Translations under genes and position numbers: made by a program
Shown: in pieces, positions 60,314 to 64,000 of the stretch
Position numbering within the stretch: the stretch's first letter is position 1
Layout of the letters: each line of letters begins with the position of its first letter
Assembly: GCA_947090765.1 (NCBI GenBank)
Contig: OX352322.1
Location: forward strand, 415,501 to 479,500
Direction of reading: 5' to 3'
Source: Pseudomonas sp. MM223
GTDB taxonomy: Bacteria > Pseudomonadota > Gammaproteobacteria > Pseudomonadales > Pseudomonadaceae
Length of the DNA stretch: 64,000 nucleotides
Notes under the pieces: model-generated
What the model was told of the DNA's origin: nothing
The model's input: only the letters and a program-made list of their open reading frames with translations
Databases searched by the model: none

Positions 60314-61036
60314 TCGCCTTGTACTGCTGCCCGGCTGGGGCCTGGGCACTGCTTCACTGGAGCCGCTGGCAGCCAGCCTGCGTGCCCAGGATGCCCGCCT
60401 GCAGGTGGAGCGATGCCCTTGCCGGAATTGCCTCACAGCGATGTAGGGGGCTGGCTTGACCACCTCGACCGCAAGCTGCCGGCGGATGTCTGGCTGGGGG
60501 GCTGGTCGTTAGGCGGCATGCTCGCCAGCGCCCTCGCGCACAAGCGTGGCGACCACTGCTGCGGCCTGCTGACCCTGGCCAGCAACCCCAGTTTCGTGGT
60601 TCGGCCAGGCTGGCCCCACGGCATGCCCGAAGACACCTTCGGCACCTTCCTTGACGGCTGCCGCAGCCATACCCAGGTCACCCTCAAGCGCTTCCGTACC
60701 TTGTGCAGTGATGGCGCCCAGCAGCCACGCACGTTGTTGCGCCAACTGGGTGTCGGCGTGCCGGACACCGACCCGCTGTACCTGGCCACCGGTCTTGAGG
60801 TGCTGGCCAAGCTGGACACCCGCGAGGCCCTGCAGGCATATGCCGGCCCGCAATTGCACTTGTTCGCCGGCAGCGATGCGCTGGTGCCGGCAGAGGCAGC
60901 AAAGGCGTTGAGCGAGCTGCTGCCCGATGTGGAGGTTGGGCTGGTCGAAGACAGTTCCCACGCGTTCCTGCTGGAGTACCCGCAGGAGCTGGCGGCGGGC
61001 ATCAAGAGTTTCCTGCATGAGAGTGGCGATGACTGA
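60306..61036 (+). pseudogene. bioH: Pimeloyl-ACP methyl ester esterase BioH, frameshifted
   Basis: Alpha/beta hydrolase that removes the methyl group from pimeloyl-ACP methyl ester. It starts [21 protein letters not shown] at 60306, overlapping bioF by 8 nt, but after LQVE one base is missing: GAGCGATG should read GAGCTGATG. As written the protein ends at a TAG near 60446; with T restored it continues LMPLPELPHSDVGGW to 61036, 243 aa. The nucleophile serine (GGWSLGGML), aspartate (GSDALVP) and histidine ([11 protein letters not shown]) are all in the second frame. Loss would interrupt biotin synthesis unless another esterase substitutes, so sequence error is likely. Confidence 0.92.
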
Positions 61037-61847
61037 CCTTTCCCGTCCGACCCTGCCCGGCGCATTGCCCGACAAACGCCAGGTGGCGGCTTCGTTCTCC
61101 CGCGCCGCGGCGAGCTACGACAGCGTGGCCGCCTTGCAACGCGCAGTGGGTTTGAACCTGCTGGAGCAGTTGCCGTCCGGCTTGCAGCCGTCGCACTGGC
61201 TGGACCTGGGCAGCGGCACCGGCCATTTCAGCCGAAAACTGGCTGAGCATTTTGCACAGGCCAGCGGTGTGGCAGTGGACATTGCCGAAGGCATGCTGCG
61301 CCACGCTCGGCATGAACAGGGTGGGGCGCACTACCACGTGGCCGGTGACGCCGAGCGCTTGCCGCTGCGTGATGCCAGTGTGGACTTGGTGTTTACCAGC
61401 CTGGCCGTGCAGTGGTGCGACCAGTTCGCCAGCGTGCTGGCCGAGGCGTTGCGGGTACTGCGCCCGGGCGGCGTGCTGGCATTCAGCAGCCTGTGCGTGG
61501 GTACCCTCGACGAGTTGCGTGCCAGTTGGCAGGCGGTGGATGGCCTGGTGCATGTGAACCGCTTCCGCCGCTTTGAGGATTACCAGCGCCTGTGTGCAGG
61601 CAGCGGCTTTGAGCAACTGGGGCTGCAACGCTGCCCGCATGTGCTGCACTACCCGGATGTGCGCAGCCTGACCCATGAGCTGAAGGCGCTGGGCGCGCAC
61701 AATCTCAACCCCGGTCGGCCCTCAGGCCTCACCGGCCGGGCCCGGATGCAAGGCCTGTTGCAGGCCTATGAAGCATTTCGCCAGCCCGAGGGGCTGCCAG
61801 CCACCTATCAGGTGGTCTATGGTGTGTTGCGCAAGCCACTGGGGTAA
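61029..61847 (+). CDS. bioC: Malonyl-ACP O-methyltransferase
   Basis: 272-aa SAM-dependent methyltransferase that methylates malonyl-ACP to start pimeloyl synthesis. ATG 61029 ([20 protein letters not shown]) overlaps the bioH end by 8 nt and has GAGAG upstream. Motif I is [34 protein letters not shown] is the BioC-specific N-terminal pattern; [15 protein letters not shown] is motif II/III. Confidence 0.95.
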   Translation: MTDLSRPTLPGALPDKRQVAASFSRAAASYDSVAALQRAVGLNLLEQLPSGLQPSHWLDLGSGTGHFSRKLAEHFAQASGVAVDIAEGMLRHARHEQGGAHYHVAGDAERLPLRDASVDLVFTSLAVQWCDQFASVLAEALRVLRPGGVLAFSSLCVGTLDELRASWQAVDGLVHVNRFRRFEDYQRLCAGSGFEQLGLQRCPHVLHYPDVRSLTHELKALGAHNLNPGRPSGLTGRARMQGLLQAYEAFRQPEGLPATYQVVYGVLRKPLG

Positions 61848-61857
61848 GGGGAGCGAG

Positions 61858-62538
61858 ATGAGCCAGGCCTATTTCATTGCCGGTACCGACACCGATGTCG
61901 GCAAGACCACCATCGCCGCCGGGCTGTTGCATGCAGCGCGCTTGCAGGGCATGAGCACACTGGGTGCCAAACCGGTGGCCTCCGGCTGCACGATGACACC
62001 GAAAGGCCTGCGCAACAGCGATGCCCAGGCGCTGATCGACGAAAGCACGATCAAGTTGCCGTACGAGCAGGTCAACCCGTTTGCCTTCGAGCCAGCGATT
62101 GCCCCGCATGTGGCGGCGCGCGAGGCGGGGGTGACGCTTTCCGTGGCAGAGCTATTGGCCGCGATGCGCAATGTGCTGCAACAAAACGCCGATTTCACTT
62201 TGGTTGAAGGGGCTGGTGGCTGGCGTGTGCCGCTGTCGGGCCTGGAAAACCTGTCTGACCTTGCCGTTGCTTTGCAACTGCCGGTGATTCTGGTGGTGGG
62301 GGTGCGGTTGGGTTGCATCAGCCATGCTTTGCTCAGTGCCGAGGCGATCGAGAGGGATGGGCTTCAACTGGCCGGGTGGGTGGCCAATATCATCGAGCCC
62401 CGTACTTCGCGGCTTGAAGAGAATCTGGCCAGCCTGGCAGAGCGCCTGCCGGCGCCGTGCCTGGGGCGGGTACCCAAGCTGAAGCAGGCCAGTGCCGACA
62501 TGGTGGCTGAGCACCTGCAACTGGATCTGCTGGATTAG
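61858..62538 (+). CDS. bioD: Dethiobiotin synthetase
   Basis: 226-aa ATP-dependent enzyme forming the ureido ring from 7,8-diaminononanoate. P-loop FIAGTDTDVGKTTIAAGL at residues 6-23; GAKPVASGC, EGAGGWRVPL and WVANIIEP are typical. AAGGGGAG precedes ATG 61858. Last gene of the operon. bioA, the missing step, is normally elsewhere in pseudomonads and is absent from the window. Confidence 0.97.
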   Translation: MSQAYFIAGTDTDVGKTTIAAGLLHAARLQGMSTLGAKPVASGCTMTPKGLRNSDAQALIDESTIKLPYEQVNPFAFEPAIAPHVAAREAGVTLSVAELLAAMRNVLQQNADFTLVEGAGGWRVPLSGLENLSDLAVALQLPVILVVGVRLGCISHALLSAEAIERDGLQLAGWVANIIEPRTSRLEENLASLAERLPAPCLGRVPKLKQASADMVAEHLQLDLLD

Positions 62539-62550
62539 CCGTTTTCAGGC

Positions 62551-62648
62551 CCGGCCCTATCGCCGGCAAGCCAGCTCCCACAGGTTCTCTACATGCCTTG
62601 AGGCTTGTGTAGTGCATGTGGGCGCTGGCTTGCCGGCGATAGGGCCGG
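62551..62648. repeat. REP pair, family A (after bioD)
   Basis: Arms 62551-62584 and 62617-62648; one arm has GGGCGCTGG instead of GGGAGCTGG. It closes the biotin operon, where no T-run terminator was found. Confidence 0.9.
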
Positions 62649-62768
62649 TGCAGGCATACCCAAGGCCTATCAAATGGCACCGAGCCATTAGGGATTTAAA
62701 CGGGCCTTTTCGCGCCCGGCCTGCTTTAATTGGGGCTGTTCGTTATCCAGCGTCAATGGAGTCCTGAC

Positions 62769-63065
62769 ATGGAAATCACCGGTAGCTCCGCTTATTACGC
62801 GGGCCTGAGCGCAATTCAAACCGGCCAGAACCGCGTCGATCAGGCCGCCGGCCAGATCGCCAACACCACCGCCGAACGCACCGCCACCAGCCAGTCCAGC
62901 GATTTCCAGGCTGAACGCTTGCGTGCGGTCGACCGCAGCCAGCAAATGGACCTTGCCACCAGCACCGTGCAAATGGCCGTGGGCAAAACCGAAGTCGAGC
63001 TTGGCGCAAAGGTGGTCAAGGCATCCGACGAAATGCTCGGTCGGATCATCGACACCTACGCCTGA
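62769..63065 (+). CDS. Miniature flagellar-rod-like protein
   Basis: 98-aa protein of unknown function. The N-terminal half (YYAGLSAIQTGQNRVDQAAG, QIANTT) resembles the N-terminal D0 helix of flagellar rod/hook proteins (pattern GL-AAQ--LD-AA-NIAN). The C-terminal half (VELGAKVVKASDEMLGRIID) resembles their C-terminal D0 helix (Y-AN-KVI-TADEML). The large middle domains are absent, so the two helices are joined directly. No secretion signal. It stands alone between two REP elements, far from any flagellar gene. The resemblance is by eye. Confidence 0.8.
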   Translation: MEITGSSAYYAGLSAIQTGQNRVDQAAGQIANTTAERTATSQSSDFQAERLRAVDRSQQMDLATSTVQMAVGKTEVELGAKVVKASDEMLGRIIDTYA

Positions 63066-63097
63066 TTGACGGCGTCCCTCTTAAATCTACCGCTATC

Positions 63098-63189
63098 CCT
63101 GTGGGAGCGGGTTTACCCGCGAATGCGTCCTTCCAGACAACATTATTTTCTGGGCGGGCCTATTCGCGGGTAAACCCGCTCCCACAGGG
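63098..63189. repeat. REP pair, family C
   Basis: Inverted copies of TGTGGGAGCGGGTTTACCCG plus CGAA, distinct from families A and B, upstream of the acyl-CoA dehydrogenase gene. Confidence 0.88.
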
Positions 63190-63353
63190 GTTGCATCATG
63201 CATTGGCAGATTCGCCATTTTTCGTGGCGTAAATGGCACCATAGTCCCTCCTTGACAGAACGCGGAGCTAAACGTAAGTTTCAAACAACTGTTTGATAAG
63301 ACGGCCGCCAAGAGCTGGTCACCCCCACAGAACTGACCCAGAGGTTCATCGCA

Positions 63354-64000
63354 ATGCCTGATTACAAAGCCCCCTTGCGTGATATCCGCTTCGTTCGCGA
63401 CGAACTGCTTGGCTATGAGGCGCACTATCAGAGCCTGCCGGGCTGCCAGGACGCCACGCCCGACATGGTCGACGCGATCCTCGAAGAAGGTGCGAAGTTC
63501 TGTGAGCAGGTGCTGTCGCCACTGAACCGTGTGGGTGATCAGGAAGGCTGCACCTGGAGCGAATCGGGCGTTAAAACCCCGACTGGCTTCAAGGCGGCCT
63601 ACGAGCAGTTCGTCGAAGGCGGCTGGCCGAGCCTGGCCCATGACGTCGCCCATGGCGGTCAAGGCCTGCCGGAATCGCTGGGCCTGGCCCTGAGCGAAAT
63701 GGTCGGCGGTTCGAACTGGTCGTGGGGCATGTACCCGGGCCTGTCGCATGGCGCGATGAACACCATTTCTGCGCACGGCACTGAAGAGCAGCAGCACACC
63801 TACCTGACCAAGCTGGTGTCCGGCGAGTGGACCGGCACCATGTGCCTGACCGAGCCGCACTGCGGTACCGACCTGGGCATGCTGCGCACCAAGGCCGAAC
63901 CACAGGCCGACGGCAGCTACAAAGTGTCGGGCACCAAGATTTTCATTTCGGCCGGTGAGCACGACATGGCCGATAACATCGTCCATATCGTCCTGGCCCG
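63354..64000 (+). CDS. Acyl-CoA dehydrogenase, N-terminal part
   Basis: The first 215 codons of an acyl-CoA dehydrogenase that runs off the right edge. The start [19 protein letters not shown] and an N-terminal helical region of about 80 residues before the dehydrogenase domain mark the ~600-aa subfamily that includes FadE-like enzymes. The FAD-contact segment [15 protein letters not shown] (about 163-177) is present. The catalytic glutamate lies beyond the window. In P. putida KT2440 the gene at this place after the bio operon has been described as a phenylacyl-CoA dehydrogenase; this is recalled context, not visible in the sequence. Confidence 0.93.
   Translation, partial: MPDYKAPLRDIRFVRDELLGYEAHYQSLPGCQDATPDMVDAILEEGAKFCEQVLSPLNRVGDQEGCTWSESGVKTPTGFKAAYEQFVEGGWPSLAHDVAHGGQGLPESLGLALSEMVGGSNWSWGMYPGLSHGAMNTISAHGTEEQQHTYLTKLVSGEWTGTMCLTEPHCGTDLGMLRTKAEPQADGSYKVSGTKIFISAGEHDMADNIVHIVLA

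Noticed and set aside
1001..63189. CRISPR-like array
   Set aside because: The repeats are dispersed inverted pairs between genes with no regular spacers and no cas genes; they are REP elements.

Overview
The window is GC-rich chromosomal DNA from a member of the Pseudomonas putida group. This rests on near-textbook P. putida proteins (glutathione-independent formaldehyde dehydrogenase, heterotetrameric sarcosine oxidase), on gene orders typical of pseudomonads (msrA-dipA-aceF-aceE-glnE-waaFCGP; creBCD beside a retropepsin-like protease and an acyltransferase; bioBFHCD behind comF), and on very dense REP palindromes. No rRNA, tRNA, CRISPR array, phage or insertion sequence was seen. About 53 protein genes are present; the first (a chemoreceptor) and the last (an acyl-CoA dehydrogenase) are cut by the window edges.

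Layout. 1-2.2 kb: chemoreceptor C-terminus and threonine aldolase. 2.5-11.6 kb: a sarcosine/one-carbon block, glyA-soxBDAG-purU-fdhA, in which sarcosine oxidase demethylates sarcosine to glycine and methylene-THF, SHMT makes serine, PurU recycles formyl-THF and FdhA removes formaldehyde. 11.7-20.8 kb: a DUF2780 exported protein, an APC permease, an acyltransferase, an exported protease-like protein, creB-creC-creD, then a glutathione S-transferase and msrA. 21-31.7 kb: the c-di-GMP protein DipA, pyruvate dehydrogenase aceE-aceF, and divergent glnE. 31.9-38.9 kb: a tightly overlapped LPS-core operon with four consecutive kinase-fold genes. 38.9-47.3 kb (all minus strand): a large DUF6543-like protein, then an iron-uptake cell-surface signalling set (sigma factor, FecR, TonB transducer, PepSY membrane protein, 61-residue membrane protein). 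47.5-58 kb: exonuclease/DUF294 pair, lone receiver, malate synthase G, GcvR-like protein, RarD, SrkA, ModE, ComF. 58-62.5 kb: biotin operon. 62.7 kb to end: a miniature flagellar-rod-like protein and the acyl-CoA dehydrogenase.

Five genes carry apparent single-base frameshifts (APC permease, creC, GST, DUF6543 gene, bioH). Three of the five lie at what would be the word GAGCTGA, so sequence error must be excluded before calling them pseudogenes. The most interesting non-coding observations are two diverged copies of a ~78-bp element with a perfect DnaA box each (exact 113-bp period) downstream of rarD, matching TGTAGT/ACTACA palindromes and a matching hairpin upstream of both aceE and glcB, a ~100-bp inverted repeat that buries the creB ribosome-binding region, and three REP families with shared outer modules.
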